From an uncultured Eubacteriales bacterium (GTDB lineage: Bacteria; Bacillota; Clostridia; Peptostreptococcales; Anaerovoracaceae), in the NCBI GenBank assembly GCA_902773835.1, contig CACYFZ010000008.1:1-64000 (forward strand): a DNA stretch of 64,000 bases. Direction: 5' to 3'. The position numbers and the translations under genes are program-made. Numbering within the stretch: position 1 is the stretch's first letter; each line of letters begins with the position of its first letter. This document shows positions 22,379 through 31,105 of the stretch, piece after piece. The notes beneath the pieces are model-generated. The model had not been told where the DNA came from and ran no database searches. It was given only the letters and a program-made list of their open reading frames with translations.

Positions 22379-22797
22379 TGGACAAGTACAGACTTCAGAT
22401 AATGGCGGCAGATCATATGGTATTCGACGGCGATGCCAAATCCCTTTCCGTCTACACTACGGAGGGCAGCATAGGGGTTTTGGCGCATCATGCCAATCTC
22501 ATTATGGCAATTGTGCCGGGAGAGCTGATTTTTGAGCCCGCTGACGGTGAAGGAAAACAATCCGTGATAGTTTCCGACGGGCTTTTGAAGGTGGAAAACG
22601 GAGAGGCCATAGTATTGGTGGACACTGCAGAGGCTCCCGAGGATATAGATGAAGCCAGGGCCAGAAGGGCCGAAGAGGATGCCAGAGAAAGCCTCAAAAG
22701 AGCCAATAACAACAGAGAGATGGCACTGGCCAGCGCAGAACTGTCAAGAGCCATGAGCAGAATAAAGGGCTCTAAGAAAAAACACAAACTGCAATAA
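22378..22797 (+). CDS. atpC: ATP synthase F1 subunit epsilon
   Basis: This 139-residue protein has the N-terminal beta-sandwich (QIMAADHMVFDGDAKSLSVYTTEGSIGVLAHHA) and a C-terminal helical hairpin rich in Arg/Glu/Ala that can inhibit ATP hydrolysis. It is the last gene of the ATP synthase operon. No terminator is visible before the oxidoreductase gene 34 nt downstream, so that gene may be co-transcribed. Confidence 0.96.
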
Positions 22798-22831
22798 AGT
22801 AAGGTAGGGACTTAAGGAACAGGACGGAATT

Positions 22832-24214
22832 ATGGCTAATATTAAGAAATACGACGTAGTAATAGTCGGAGCGGGTCCGGGAGGAATCTATGCCGCATAC
22901 GAACTCATGAAGGAGAATGAGGGTCTTAAGGTGGCCGTACTTGAAGCGGGCAATGAACTCCACAAGAGAAAATGCCCGATAGACGGAGATAAGATTAAGA
23001 CCTGCATTCACTGCAAGAGCTGTTCTATTATGAGCGGCTTCGGAGGTGCGGGAGCATTTTCAGACGGCAAATATAATATTACCAACGACTTCGGCGGCAC
23101 GCTTTACGATTATATCGGTAAGGATAAGGCCATTGAACTTATGAGGTACGTTGATGAAATCAACATGTCACACGGCGGAGAGGGTACAAAACTCTATTCA
23201 ACAGCCAACACCACATTGAAGAAAGTATGCATGCAGAACAAACTGAAACTCCTGGATGCATCGGTCAGACATCTCGGTACGGATATTAACTTCGTCGTAC
23301 TTGAGAATCTGTATAACGAATTAAAAGATAAGGTAGATTTCAAATTCCGCACCCCTGTTACGAAAATTGAATTAGAGGATGACGGATATAAGATAATTAC
23401 GGCTGTCGGGGCGCTAAAATGTGATAAGTGCATAGTCTCTGTCGGCAGAAGCGGAAGCAAATGGATTGAAGGAATCTGTGAGGAGCTCGGAATCGAGACC
23501 GAATCCAACAGAGTAGATATCGGTGTCAGAGTGGAGCTTCCTGCGGTTCTCTTTTCGCATCTCACAGATGAGCTCTACGAGAGCAAGATCGTATATAAGA
23601 CTGAAAAGTTTGAAGATAAAGTCCGCACATTCTGCATGAATCCTAAGGGCAGCGTCGTTACGGAGAACACCAACGGTATCGTTACCGTAAACGGACACAG
23701 CTACGAGGATCCGGAGAAGCAGACTGATATGACCAATTTCGCACTTCTCGTATCCAAGCACTTCTCCGAGCCTTTCAAGGACAGTAACGGATACGGCGAG
23801 AGCATCGCCAGACTTTCCAATATGCTTGGAGGCGGCGTAATAGTTCAGAGATTCGGAGACCTCATCAGAGGAAGAAGAACAAATCACAAGAGACTGGCCG
23901 ACAGCTTTGCAAGACCTACTCTTAAGGCGGAGCCGGGCGATTTGTCACTGGTGCTGCCAAAGCGTATACTCGACGGAATCATCGAGATGATTTACGCCCT
24001 CGATAAGATAGCTCCGGGAACGGCCAATGATGATACGCTTTTATATGGCGTTGAGGTTAAGTTCTATAACCTGGATGTTAAACTGAACGAGAGACTTATG
24101 ACTAAATACGAAGGACTCTACATGATAGGAGACGGAAGCGGAGTTACGCATTCACTGTCTCACGCATCGGCCAGCGGAGTCTTTGTAGCGAGAGACATTT
24201 TAAACGCTGTTTAG
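22832..24214 (+). CDS. FAD-dependent oxidoreductase (COG2509-type dehydrogenase)
   Basis: This 460-residue protein starts with the FAD/NAD-binding motif VIVGAGPGGIYAAYEL and has a cysteine group CIHCKSCSIMSGFGG, then GDGSGVTHSLSHASASG at the C-terminal FAD site. This pattern is typical of the uncharacterised NAD(FAD)-utilising dehydrogenases common in Clostridia. Substrate and electron partner are not known. It sits between the ATP synthase operon and the SRP RNA gene. Confidence 0.85.
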   Translation: MANIKKYDVVIVGAGPGGIYAAYELMKENEGLKVAVLEAGNELHKRKCPIDGDKIKTCIHCKSCSIMSGFGGAGAFSDGKYNITNDFGGTLYDYIGKDKAIELMRYVDEINMSHGGEGTKLYSTANTTLKKVCMQNKLKLLDASVRHLGTDINFVVLENLYNELKDKVDFKFRTPVTKIELEDDGYKIITAVGALKCDKCIVSVGRSGSKWIEGICEELGIETESNRVDIGVRVELPAVLFSHLTDELYESKIVYKTEKFEDKVRTFCMNPKGSVVTENTNGIVTVNGHSYEDPEKQTDMTNFALLVSKHFSEPFKDSNGYGESIARLSNMLGGGVIVQRFGDLIRGRRTNHKRLADSFARPTLKAEPGDLSLVLPKRILDGIIEMIYALDKIAPGTANDDTLLYGVEVKFYNLDVKLNERLMTKYEGLYMIGDGSGVTHSLSHASASGVFVARDILNAV

Positions 24215-24215
24215 T

Positions 24216-24244
24216 TTGTTAGATTAGGCGTTTTGTGTTAGAAT
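24216..24244 (+). promoter_or_regulatory. Promoter of the SRP RNA gene
   Basis: TTGTTA at 24216-24221 and TAGAAT at 24239-24244 are separated by 17 nt, immediately after the oxidoreductase stop codon. Transcription would start near 24251, a few nucleotides before the terminal stem of the RNA. Confidence 0.7.
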
Positions 24245-24257
24245 ATGTAAGCCAATC

Positions 24258-24392
24258 GGCGGGCGATATGCTGTGCGCAGGGGTCCTGCGCAACGGGGCT
24301 CCGTGAACCATGTCAGGACTGAGAAGTAGCAGCATTAAGCGATCTGTCTTGTGTGCCGCAGACCAGCCTCTGCGTGCTGCAGATCGCCCGCC
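24258..24392 (+). ncRNA. ffs: Signal recognition particle RNA (small bacterial type)
   Basis: The core reads GGGTCCTGCGCAACGGG, then GAACCATGTCAGG, a hairpin ACT-GAGA-AGT, AGCAGCATTAAG, and GTGCCGCAG, all hallmarks of SRP RNA helix 8. The ends form a perfect 10-bp stem, GGCGGGCGAT (24258-24267) with ATCGCCCGCC (24383-24392), followed by TTATTTTTTT, which also acts as terminator. At about 135 nt it lacks the Alu domain of Bacillus scRNA. The tip uses a GAGA tetraloop with compensated stem instead of the common GGAA. The location before dnaX-ybaB-recR matches Bacillus. Confidence 0.93.
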
Positions 24393-24416
24393 TTATTTTT
24401 TTAGAGAGGAAGATAT

Positions 24417-26024
24417 ATGCAGCTTGCATTATACAGAGCCGAGAGGCCCGAAACATTCGATGAGATAATAGGCCAGAAGCACATCGTAAAGATTCTTCAG
24501 AACCAGCTGAAAACAGATACGGTGAGCCAGGCTTATTTATTTGCGGGGACTCACGGTACAGGTAAGACCAGTACGGCCAGAATATTGGCCAAAGCTCTTA
24601 ACTGCATCGGAGGAGAAGAAAAGATTCCTTGCGGTCACTGTGAAAACTGCGAAGCTATAAGAGAGGGCAGATTCGTAGACTGCATAGAGCTCGATGCGGC
24701 TTCCAATAACGGAGTAGATGACCTCCGCGCCATCGTGGACATGGTAAAGTATCCGCCGTCAACAGGCAGATATAAGGTATATATAATCGACGAGGTTCAT
24801 ATGCTGTCACAAGCAGCAGAGAACGCATTCCTTAAGACACTGGAGGAGCCGCCTGAACATGCGATTTTCATACTGGCGACTACAGATCCGCAGAAGGTAA
24901 GATCGACTATAAGATCTCGCTGCATGGAGCTGAACTTCAGGAGGGTCACTGAAGAAGAACTGATTACGGGCATGCGCAGAATATGTGCGCGCCGCGGCAT
25001 AGAGACCAGAGAGGATGCTCTTTCCACCATAGCGGCCAGGGCTGACGGCTCGGTCAGAGATGCACTTTCCATACTTGAACAGTGCATCGCGGCGGGGGAG
25101 CCCGTACTGGACAGAAATCTGGTTCTTGAATATACAGGCGCCGCCGGCGAGGATTTCTTCCTCGCACTGACCGGAGCCGTACTATCGGGAGATGCCGGAA
25201 AAGTCCTCGTATACATTGATGAGATTCTGAGGCGCGGAAAAGACGCCAGACAGATTCTTAAGGACTGGCTGAAGCATCTCAGAGACCTGATGGTAGCTAA
25301 GTATGTAAAGAATCCTGAGAACATCGTCGGGATGTCAGAAGAGAACATCTCCAGGATTTCTTCCCAGGCAGAGTCTGCGAGCGCAGACTTCATCGAGTCA
25401 GCTATAAGACTGGTTTCGGAATATATAAATATGGCCAGGTACTCAGAGAGACCTCGCATACTTCTCGAAACCGCAGCCGTAAAGCTGGCAAGTGAAAACG
25501 GAGCGAAGGAAGTGAAACCTAAGGCAGCCGCCGTCAAGACGGAAAAGCCGGTTGAAAAAGCGACAACGACAGCGACAATTCAGATGGATGCGATTCCTTC
25601 CGAAACTGCCCCTGAGGGCATAACAGAAGAAGCAGCCGAAGTTGTTCTTGATACAACAGATCCTGCGGATATGTGGGAGAGGATAGTACAGGAAGTAGCT
25701 GCATCGGACAGGAGCTTTATCAGTTTGGTGGGACACAGCTCGGAGGCTTTGGACTTTGACTCGGGAGAACTGAAAATCTCCGTAAGACCGGGTAAGATAA
25801 GATTCGCCGAGGAGAAAATAAAAGATATTACCGAAGCAGCCAGAAAGCTCTTCGGCCGGAGCATCATAGTATCACTTAAGAGCGCAGATCCCGAAGACGC
25901 CCGAAAGACCCGTGAGATGACGGAACTTGAAACGGCGCAGATTCTTCAAAATGACAAGGCCATTAACGAAGCGGCCCAGGACATTGAAGATTTATTCGGA
26001 ATAAAGCCCGTTATAGAGGGATGA
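24417..26024 (+). CDS. dnaX: DNA polymerase III subunits gamma/tau
   Basis: This is the clamp-loader ATPase. The 535-residue protein has Walker A GTHGTGKTS near residue 44, the four-cysteine zinc site ending CGHCENC, Walker B DEVHM, and the arginine-finger SRC motif (RSTIRSRC). The C-terminal 180 residues are variable, as in tau. No slippery A-run for programmed frameshifting is seen. AGAGAGGAAG precedes the ATG. Confidence 0.96.
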   Translation: MQLALYRAERPETFDEIIGQKHIVKILQNQLKTDTVSQAYLFAGTHGTGKTSTARILAKALNCIGGEEKIPCGHCENCEAIREGRFVDCIELDAASNNGVDDLRAIVDMVKYPPSTGRYKVYIIDEVHMLSQAAENAFLKTLEEPPEHAIFILATTDPQKVRSTIRSRCMELNFRRVTEEELITGMRRICARRGIETREDALSTIAARADGSVRDALSILEQCIAAGEPVLDRNLVLEYTGAAGEDFFLALTGAVLSGDAGKVLVYIDEILRRGKDARQILKDWLKHLRDLMVAKYVKNPENIVGMSEENISRISSQAESASADFIESAIRLVSEYINMARYSERPRILLETAAVKLASENGAKEVKPKAAAVKTEKPVEKATTTATIQMDAIPSETAPEGITEEAAEVVLDTTDPADMWERIVQEVAASDRSFISLVGHSSEALDFDSGELKISVRPGKIRFAEEKIKDITEAARKLFGRSIIVSLKSADPEDARKTREMTELETAQILQNDKAINEAAQDIEDLFGIKPVIEG

Positions 26025-26065
26025 TAAACAAGCAATAACAGAATTGATATACAGGAGGAATTACA

Positions 26066-26455
26066 ATGGGTAAAGGCATGAGAGCCGGAAAGAAACCGAA
26101 GAACAGACAGCCTAAGATGGGTGGCGGCGGAGATATGCAAAAGCAGCTCAGACAGCTCCAGGCCATGCAGGCAGAGATGGAGCAGGTTCAGGCTGAACTC
26201 GCTGAAAAGGAAATTACTACAACTTCAGGAGGCGGGGCCGTTGAAGTTACGGTAAACGGAAACAAAGAGATTACAAATCTTACCATAGATAAAGCCGTAG
26301 TTGATCCCGATGATGTTGAAATGCTCCAGGACCTCGTAACGGCTGCCGTCAACGAAGCGATAAGGCAGATGGAAGAACTCAGCGAGGCTGAGATGAACAA
26401 GGTAACCGGCGGCCTCGGAGATATCGGAGGCGGCTTCGGAATTCCGGGACTGTAG
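26066..26455 (+). CDS. ybaB: Nucleoid-associated protein YbaB/EbfC
   Basis: This 129-residue protein has a basic Gly-rich start (about residues 1-22), then a helix with [23 protein letters not shown] and the strand motif [13 protein letters not shown], which is the YbaB fold. Members are dimers that bind DNA. Usual length is about 100-110, so the N-terminal basic segment is extra. It lies between dnaX and recR, the conserved arrangement. Confidence 0.95.
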   Translation: MGKGMRAGKKPKNRQPKMGGGGDMQKQLRQLQAMQAEMEQVQAELAEKEITTTSGGGAVEVTVNGNKEITNLTIDKAVVDPDDVEMLQDLVTAAVNEAIRQMEELSEAEMNKVTGGLGDIGGGFGIPGL

Positions 26456-26456
26456 A

Positions 26457-27059
26457 ATGAGACAATACCCGAGAACCCTGAATGTCTTAATAAATGAACT
26501 CGGCAAACTCCCCGGGATAGGTGATAAGATGGCGCAACGCCTGGCTTTTCACATTCTGAGTATTACAGACAGGGAGGCTGAGAATCTTTCAGAAGCGATT
26601 ACGAATGCAAAGCAATCGCTTCGTTACTGTGTCGTATGCGGAAATCTTACCGACAGAGAGAAATGCCGAATCTGTGAGGATGAAGCCAGAGACCCGTCGG
26701 TAATATGTGTGGTCGAATCTCCTCAGGATGTATTGGCCATGGAGAGAATCAGAGAGTTCCACGGAAGATATCACGTTTTGCACGGGACGATCTCCCCGAT
26801 GGACGGAGTGGGACCTAATGACTTAAACCTCACATCTCTGGTCAGAAGACTTCAGGCTGAGCCGGATGTAAAAGAACTTATACTGGCCACCAATCCTAAT
26901 ATCGAGGGTGAGGCGACGGCCATGTACATAGCGACATTGCTCAAGGATACGGGCATAAAGATTACCAGACTGGCACACGGACTCCCGATCGGAGGAGATC
27001 TGGAATATGCAGATGAGGAAACACTGCTTAAGGCGATAGAAGGACGCCGCGAGTTATAG
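26457..27059 (+). CDS. recR: Recombination protein RecR
   Basis: This 200-residue protein has the helix-hairpin-helix [20 protein letters not shown], a C4 zinc finger ([16 protein letters not shown]), and a TOPRIM domain with [14 protein letters not shown]. RecR acts with RecO/RecF in loading RecA at gaps. It starts one base after the ybaB stop. Length is standard. Confidence 0.97.
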   Translation: MRQYPRTLNVLINELGKLPGIGDKMAQRLAFHILSITDREAENLSEAITNAKQSLRYCVVCGNLTDREKCRICEDEARDPSVICVVESPQDVLAMERIREFHGRYHVLHGTISPMDGVGPNDLNLTSLVRRLQAEPDVKELILATNPNIEGEATAMYIATLLKDTGIKITRLAHGLPIGGDLEYADEETLLKAIEGRREL

Positions 27060-27092
27060 GTGTAAACGAACAAAATAAGGAGAATGTAAACA

Positions 27093-28451
27093 ATGAAGAA
27101 AAGCAAACTCACTATGAGGGAAACCATAGTGGTTGCCAGCACACTCTTCGGAATGTTTTTCGGAGCGGGCAACCTCATATTTCCGGTTCACCTCGGACAG
27201 ATGGCAGGCAGCAATTCCTGGCCCGCTATTATAGGCTTTTGCATCACTGCCGTAACAATTCCTATCCTGGCCGTAGCAGCCATAGGAAACACTCACAGTG
27301 ACAACCTCTTGGTTCTTTCCGGCAAAGTGGGAAAGAAGTACGCAAAATGGTTCACGGCAGCTCTCTATCTTACGATAGGGCCATTCTTCGCTATTCCGAG
27401 ATGCGCTTCAGTTTCATTCACGACGGGAATTGCTCCGTTGGTAGGCGGCGTGTCCTATTGGATTTGGCAGCTGATATTTACTTTCATATTCTTCGCATTT
27501 GTTATGTACTTCTCTCTGAGGCCGAACGGAATTACAACTTGGATAGGAAGAATTATTAATCCTGCGTTCCTGATTTTCCTTGCGATTCTCGTAATCGTGG
27601 CATTGATAAATCCGGGTGCACCTATGTCATCTGTAGAGCCGGTAGAAGCATATAAGAGCAACGCGTTATTCAACGGAATCATCGAAGGTTACGGAACGAT
27701 GGATGCCATAGCAGGACTTGCATTCGGCATCGTAATCATCAATGTTGTAAGAGACCTCGGTGTCGAAAAAGACGGAGATGTGGCCAGAGAGACAGTAAAA
27801 GCCGGAGTGTTCACAGGTATCCTCATGGCAGTTATCTATGTGCTGACCATCATAATGGGTGCCCAGTCAAGAGGACTCTTCGAGCTCTCAGATAACGGCG
27901 GAATCGCACTCACACAGATCTCCGCACATTACCTCGGCGGATTCGGACGCTTTGTTCTGGCTGTAACAATAACACTGGCTTGCCTCAAGACTGCAATCGG
28001 TCTTGTAACAAGCTGCGGTGAGATGTTCGTAAAGGTAATACCGGGAAAACTCAACTACAGAGGCTGGGCTATGGTATTTACGCTGTTCTCGTTCATCGTT
28101 TCGAATGTCGGTCTTACGGCCATTATCAATTATGCGGTACCGGTTCTGATGCTGCTCTATCCGCCTGCAATAGTGCTCATTGTATTGGCGCTGTTTGAAA
28201 AACTCTTCAAAGGCAATAAATATGTATATGCATGTGCGACAATAGGAGCTTTCATCCCTGCCGTATTCGATTTCTGCAAAACACTTCCTGAAGGATTGCA
28301 GAAAATACTCGGCATTCCGAGCATGACCTTCCTGGGTCAGAAAATATTCCCGTTCTTCGACCTCGGACTCGGATGGGTGGTACCGGCACTTATAGGCCTC
28401 GTTGTCGGAGTTGTTCTGATGATGACAAAGGGTAAAAAGGAGACTGTATAA
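27093..28451 (+). CDS. brnQ: Branched-chain amino acid carrier BrnQ
   Basis: This 452-residue membrane protein has about 12 hydrophobic segments and the LIVCS family start (TIVVASTLFGMFFGAGNLIFPVHLG). It imports leucine, isoleucine and valine by sodium or proton symport. The gene is followed by an overlapping YbaK-type gene. It is 8.5 to 23 kb from leucine dehydrogenase and the ilv-leu operon elsewhere in this window, so transport, degradation and synthesis are all encoded here. Confidence 0.94.
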   Translation: MKKSKLTMRETIVVASTLFGMFFGAGNLIFPVHLGQMAGSNSWPAIIGFCITAVTIPILAVAAIGNTHSDNLLVLSGKVGKKYAKWFTAALYLTIGPFFAIPRCASVSFTTGIAPLVGGVSYWIWQLIFTFIFFAFVMYFSLRPNGITTWIGRIINPAFLIFLAILVIVALINPGAPMSSVEPVEAYKSNALFNGIIEGYGTMDAIAGLAFGIVIINVVRDLGVEKDGDVARETVKAGVFTGILMAVIYVLTIIMGAQSRGLFELSDNGGIALTQISAHYLGGFGRFVLAVTITLACLKTAIGLVTSCGEMFVKVIPGKLNYRGWAMVFTLFSFIVSNVGLTAIINYAVPVLMLLYPPAIVLIVLALFEKLFKGNKYVYACATIGAFIPAVFDFCKTLPEGLQKILGIPSMTFLGQKIFPFFDLGLGWVVPALIGLVVGVVLMMTKGKKETV

Positions 28452-28930
28452 TGTCCATCGAAATCGCGAGAGAATATCTGTCTGAAAGGGGCATGGAAGA
28501 CAGAATCATGGAATTCGATGTATCCAGTGCCACTGTAGAGCTTGCAGCCAAAGCTGTCGGAACCGATCCCGAAAGAATATGCAAAACCTTGAGTTTTAAA
28601 CTTAAAGACGGAACGGGTGTCCTGATACAGGTGGCAGGAGATGCCAAGATAGATAACAAGAAGTATAAAGAATACTTCGGTGAGAAAGCCAAGATGCTCT
28701 CCCCCGATGAAGTTCCTGAGTATACCAATCACGAGATAGGCGGAGTATGTGCGTTCGGAGTGACAAGGGATGATGTTCGTATTTACTGCGATACATCCAT
28801 GCAGCGCTTCGATACGGTATATCCCGCCTGCGGTTCATCTAATTCTGCTGCGAGATTTACTCCCGATGAGCTCTTTGAAGTATCGAGTGCAATCGAGTGG
28901 ATAGATGTATCCAAACTGCCCGAAGAATAG
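28451..28930 (+). CDS. YbaK/EbsC-type aminoacyl-tRNA deacylase
   Basis: This 159-residue protein belongs to the YbaK/ProX family, with the conserved lysine in CKTLSFKLKDG and the motif HEIGGVCAFGV, AACGSSNSAARF-like region near the C-terminus (ACGSSNSAARF). Such enzymes hydrolyse mischarged tRNAs, often Cys-tRNA(Pro) or related. The exact substrate cannot be read from sequence. It starts within the brnQ stop codon (TAATG). Confidence 0.88.
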   Translation: MSIEIAREYLSERGMEDRIMEFDVSSATVELAAKAVGTDPERICKTLSFKLKDGTGVLIQVAGDAKIDNKKYKEYFGEKAKMLSPDEVPEYTNHEIGGVCAFGVTRDDVRIYCDTSMQRFDTVYPACGSSNSAARFTPDELFEVSSAIEWIDVSKLPEE

Positions 28931-28941
28931 GGCTCCAAACC

Positions 28942-28970
28942 TTGAAAATAAACGTAGATGATGTTAGAAT
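28942..28970 (+). promoter_or_regulatory. Sigma-A promoter upstream of a structured RNA region
   Basis: TTGAAA (28942-28947) and TAGAAT (28965-28970) are exactly 17 nt apart. The predicted start near 28977 coincides with the 5' side of an 8-bp hairpin. The next coding sequence starts 230 nt later. Confidence 0.75.
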
Positions 28971-28976
28971 ATGCCG

Positions 28977-29206
28977 CGAGCCACCATATGTTAAACAGGT
29001 GGCTCCAACTATTTATATAACAGACGCCGGATGTCCCCCGCCTCAACGGAGTAGGCGGCGGGTTCCATATTCGATCGTCAGTGGCGGGTCGCAATCCCCG
29101 ACTGACGATCTCCTGTTGACGGCGTCGCTCGCTCCAACCAAGCGAGCTTGATGGAGCTTCGCTCCTGGTTGAAGGCGCAAGGAAGCGCAGATGGGGTGTT
29201 TTTTTA
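28977..29206 (+). ncRNA. Candidate structured RNA or 5' leader of the ligase gene
   Basis: Several strong stems follow the promoter. They are GAGCCACC/GGTGGCTC (28978-29005); a possible closing stem GACGCCG (29023-29029) with CGGCGTC (29120-29126); inside it CCGCCT/AGGCGG (29038-29058) and a 10-bp stem GATCGTCAGT/ACTGACGATC (29073-29110) with an inner CGGG/CCCG. Then come GCTCGCT/AGCGAGC (29127-29147) with loop CCAACCA, GGAGC/GCTCC (29153-29165), and TGGTTG (29166-29171), which can pair with that loop. Seven T residues precede the ATG of the next gene. No known RNA family is recognised; it could be a leader, a small RNA, or nested repeats. Confidence 0.5.
29118..29173 (-). repeat. 56-bp palindromic repeat, copy 1
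   Basis: This segment is identical over 56 nt to the reverse complement of 40348-40403. It folds into nested hairpins (GGAGC-TTC-GCTCC inside CAACCA/TGGTTG). Its outer flank TATAACAGACG, present directly next to copy 2, is found here about 90 nt away at 29016-29026, as if copy 1 had been interrupted by another palindromic segment. Confidence 0.85.
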
Positions 29207-31093
29207 ATGAGTGATTACAAAACTGTTATCGAAGGGTATAGGGATGCAGATTTGTATAAAATGAGCGAGGCCGAATATGCTGAGCTCAAAAAAGCCGAGA
29301 TGGCGGACATGCAATACTATGTAAATGCCATCAATACAAGCGTAGAGCCTGCCGTAATGTATAAAAAAGGCAGAGCCGTAACAGATCTGAAGAATTTACT
29401 TGAAACTTCCGCTGCGATATGGGGACCGAAGGTTCTCTATCATCAGATAATGCCGGGAGACAGCGAATATACAGAGTTTACATATGCAGAAGTGCTCAGA
29501 GATGTAAGGGGCCTCGGTACGGAACTGACCGCTATGGGCTTCAGAGGAGCACATATCGGAGTAATCGGAGCCAATTGCTACGAGTGGGCGGAGTCATACT
29601 TCGCTATTACCGGAGGGCTTGGCGTAGTTGTTCCTTTGGATAAAGAGCTGACTCCCGAAGAACTCGAGAATCTCGTAAATATGGGAGATATCAGTGCGGT
29701 AATATGCTGCCAGGACAAATATTACGATGTCTTCAAAGAAATAAAAGAAAAGAAAAAGACAGGACTTAAGGCCGTAATCGGAGTCGGAAAAGAGACTCAT
29801 GAAAACAAGAGAAAAGGTCTTTACTCCTGGAATGTAATAAGACAGGACGGAATTGAAAAGGTGGATGCAGGAGACAGATCCTACCTCGATGCCAGAGTAA
29901 GAGCATCCGACATGGCTTCGATTCTCTTCACATCGGGAACGACCGGTGTCTCCAAGGGAGTAATGCTCTCCCACAGAAACCTCTGCACGGATATTCTGAT
30001 CGCGCAGACATATCTGGAAGTAGTCCCTGAGGATATATTCTTCAGCGTTCTTCCTATCCATCACACATATGAGTGCACTTGCACCATGCTTGAAGGTTGC
30101 TTCATGGGTTCCTCGATGGCATTCTGTCGCGGCCTGAAATATATCACAAGAGACATGCAGGCGGTTCATCCGACCTTCCTGTTGGCCGTTCCTCTGATTT
30201 ACGAGAAGTTCTACAACACAATTCAGAAGACTCTCAAGAATCAGAAGAGAGACAAGCTGGTAAACGGACTCTTCGCAGTAAACCGCGTTACATCCAAGAT
30301 CGGACTGAATGTGGCCAAGCCGATTGCCAAAAAAATCATGGCTCAGTTCGGCGGCAACATAGATATGTTTATCGCAGGCGGTGCAAAGGTGGACCCGAAG
30401 GTGCTGGCCTTCTTCCGCAGCATGGGAATTCCGTGCCTTCAGGGATATGGTCTTACGGAGACATCTCCTATGGTGGCCCTTAACCCTGACCAGTGGAAGA
30501 TGATGAGAAACGACTCAGCAGGTAAGCTCTTCCAGTTTACCGAGTGCAAGATAGAAGATCCTGATGAGGACGGAAACGGAGAGATCTGCTTCCGCGGTCC
30601 GATGGTCATGATGGGATACTACAAGAATCCTGAAGCTACTGCCGATTGCATGCACGACGGCTGGTTCTATACGGGAGACCTCGGACATCTTGATGAGGAT
30701 AACTATATCTACATCACGGGCAGAAAGAAAAACGTTATTATCGCTGCCAACGGTAAGAATGTCTTCCCTGAAGAGATAGAAGAAAAACTCGGCAGAAGCC
30801 CGTATATCGAAGAGTGTATGGTCTGGGCCGATGAGGAAAGCGAAGACAGAATGAAGAGGGGCATTTATGCCACTATCAGAGTGGATAAGGAGAATGTCCA
30901 AGAAGCTCTCGGAGATAAGGCTTCCGATGAGAATGAAGTATTTAAGCTGATCGATGCGGAAGTGGACATAGTAAACCGCGACCTCCCTGATTGGAAGAGC
31001 GTAAAGCATGTAATAATCAAGAAGGGCGAGTTCAATAAAACTACGGCGATGAAAATCCGCCGCTTCGTAGAAGAAAATAAGACAGCTGACTAA
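29207..31093 (+). CDS. AMP-binding acyl-CoA synthetase-like ligase
   Basis: This 628-residue enzyme has the adenylate-forming signature SILFTSGTTGVSKGVMLSHRN near residue 240, GYGLTETSP, the YTGDLG motif and a C-terminal ITGRKKNVI and catalytic-lysine region (NKTTAMKIRR). This is the pattern of long-chain fatty acyl-CoA synthetases, although the acyl substrate is not certain. Its ribosome binding site is weak (GGGGTG, then seven T residues, then AATG), unlike neighbouring genes, so its translation may depend on the structured leader. Confidence 0.85.
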   Translation: MSDYKTVIEGYRDADLYKMSEAEYAELKKAEMADMQYYVNAINTSVEPAVMYKKGRAVTDLKNLLETSAAIWGPKVLYHQIMPGDSEYTEFTYAEVLRDVRGLGTELTAMGFRGAHIGVIGANCYEWAESYFAITGGLGVVVPLDKELTPEELENLVNMGDISAVICCQDKYYDVFKEIKEKKKTGLKAVIGVGKETHENKRKGLYSWNVIRQDGIEKVDAGDRSYLDARVRASDMASILFTSGTTGVSKGVMLSHRNLCTDILIAQTYLEVVPEDIFFSVLPIHHTYECTCTMLEGCFMGSSMAFCRGLKYITRDMQAVHPTFLLAVPLIYEKFYNTIQKTLKNQKRDKLVNGLFAVNRVTSKIGLNVAKPIAKKIMAQFGGNIDMFIAGGAKVDPKVLAFFRSMGIPCLQGYGLTETSPMVALNPDQWKMMRNDSAGKLFQFTECKIEDPDEDGNGEICFRGPMVMMGYYKNPEATADCMHDGWFYTGDLGHLDEDNYIYITGRKKNVIIAANGKNVFPEEIEEKLGRSPYIEECMVWADEESEDRMKRGIYATIRVDKENVQEALGDKASDENEVFKLIDAEVDIVNRDLPDWKSVKHVIIKKGEFNKTTAMKIRRFVEENKTAD

Positions 31094-31105
31094 GAAAGGA
31101 AAGCT

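Noticed and set aside
24417..26024. Programmed frameshift in dnaX giving a short gamma form
   Set aside because: No A6-7G slippery run with downstream hairpin was found; the longest A-run near the tau region is five.
28978..29005. Terminator after the YbaK-type gene
   Set aside because: The 8-bp GAGCCACC/GGTGGCTC stem is not followed by a T-tract and lies just after a good promoter, so it fits an RNA 5' hairpin better.
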